The position numbers and the translations under genes were made by a program. This document shows, in pieces, positions 33,509-33,673 of a stretch of 33,673 nucleotides of DNA. Every line of letters begins with the position of its first letter. Positions within the stretch are counted from its first letter, which is position 1. The notes under the pieces are model-generated. The model was not told the origin of the DNA. It worked only from the letters and a program-made list of their open reading frames with translations, and did no database searches. This stretch comes from Acidobacteriota bacterium (GTDB lineage Bacteria; Acidobacteriota; Terriglobia; Terriglobales; Acidobacteriaceae). The stretch covers positions 1 to 33,673 of the forward strand of contig JAFDVV010000043.1 of NCBI GenBank assembly GCA_018268775.1, in the 5' to 3' direction.

Positions 33509-33673
33509 TTATCGTGGACGGGGGATCGTCAGGTCGAGGTCTTTCCCTGTCATCTGTTTCGTCAGCAGAATGATCTGCCACACATGCTGCTGGACGTGGC
33601 CAACCACCTGGTAGATTGCTTCAAGCATGGAGACGTCGCGACCCTGCGGCGTTGTCCTCTCCGCCAGCCGCGA
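33509..33673 (-). CDS. DinB/DUF1572-like protein, C-terminal part
   Basis: The minus strand is open from the window edge to a TAA at 33511-33509 and encodes 54 residues including MLEAIYQVVGHVQQHVWQ and IILLTKQMTGKDLDL. The pattern (helix with H-x-x-x-H, then Q-I-I-L-L-T-K-x-x-T-G-K-D-L) matches the end of the DUF1572/DinB-like four-helix-bundle proteins, which bind a metal through histidines and are often stress-related. The N-terminal part lies beyond the window, so the other metal ligands cannot be checked. Confidence 0.75.
   Translation of the reverse strand, partial: SRLAERTTPQGRDVSMLEAIYQVVGHVQQHVWQIILLTKQMTGKDLDLTIPRPR

Overview
The window looks like chromosomal DNA of a high-GC soil or acidophilic Acidobacteriota, most likely Acidobacteriaceae (Granulicella, Edaphobacter or Terriglobus type). 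The reasons are the single class II B12-dependent ribonucleotide reductase, orphan MacB-like permeases, an AXE1-type esterase, a giant patatin-like membrane protein, and a 33-bp REP-like repeat I associate with that group. The taxonomic call is inference from gene content; no rRNA is present.

Layout. 1-680: the 3' end of a tRNA, then a mosaic of decayed mobile DNA (integrase C-terminus with an internal stop, an IS3 OrfA fragment, the left end of an IS481-type element). 681-3337 (-): purB, a membrane protein of unknown role and a YkgJ-type cysteine-cluster protein, probably one transcription unit. 3397-5827 (+): two palindromes, a MarR regulator and a translationally coupled ClC-type chloride channel/transporter with CBS domains. 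5834-6680 (-): a glutaredoxin-like protein and a lipoprotein. 6847-12526 (+): a secreted two-lobed alpha/beta hydrolase and a 1121-residue patatin-like membrane protein. 12527-13143: long nrdJ leader with a possible NrdR site. 13144-16467: nrdJ, carrying two in-frame REP-like repeats.

16494-24636 is an accessory island between nrdJ and an initiator tRNA. Its outer ends are integrase remnants, the right one joined to a relaxase fragment and frameshifted. Inside are two small unknown genes, a Fic AMP-transferase whose start codon is overlapped by a perfect inverted repeat, and a tightly overlapping three-gene restriction-modification-like operon (N6 methyltransferase-like protein without NPPY, complete N6 methyltransferase, T5orf172/GIY-YIG-helicase fusion).

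24712-24788 (-): initiator tRNA-Met with its own promoter. 24942-33505 (+): BON-domain envelope protein, PpiD-like foldase, 4-alpha-glucanotransferase (malQ), a 61-residue protein coupled to an isolated NAD-binding domain of 3-hydroxyacyl-CoA dehydrogenase type, and two MacB/FtsX-type permeases. The window ends in the C-terminus of a DinB/DUF1572-like gene on the minus strand.

Core functions visible are purine and deoxynucleotide synthesis, envelope protein folding, glucan metabolism and anion transport. The island adds defence-like and toxin-like functions and appears to be the degraded remainder of an integrative, formerly conjugative element.
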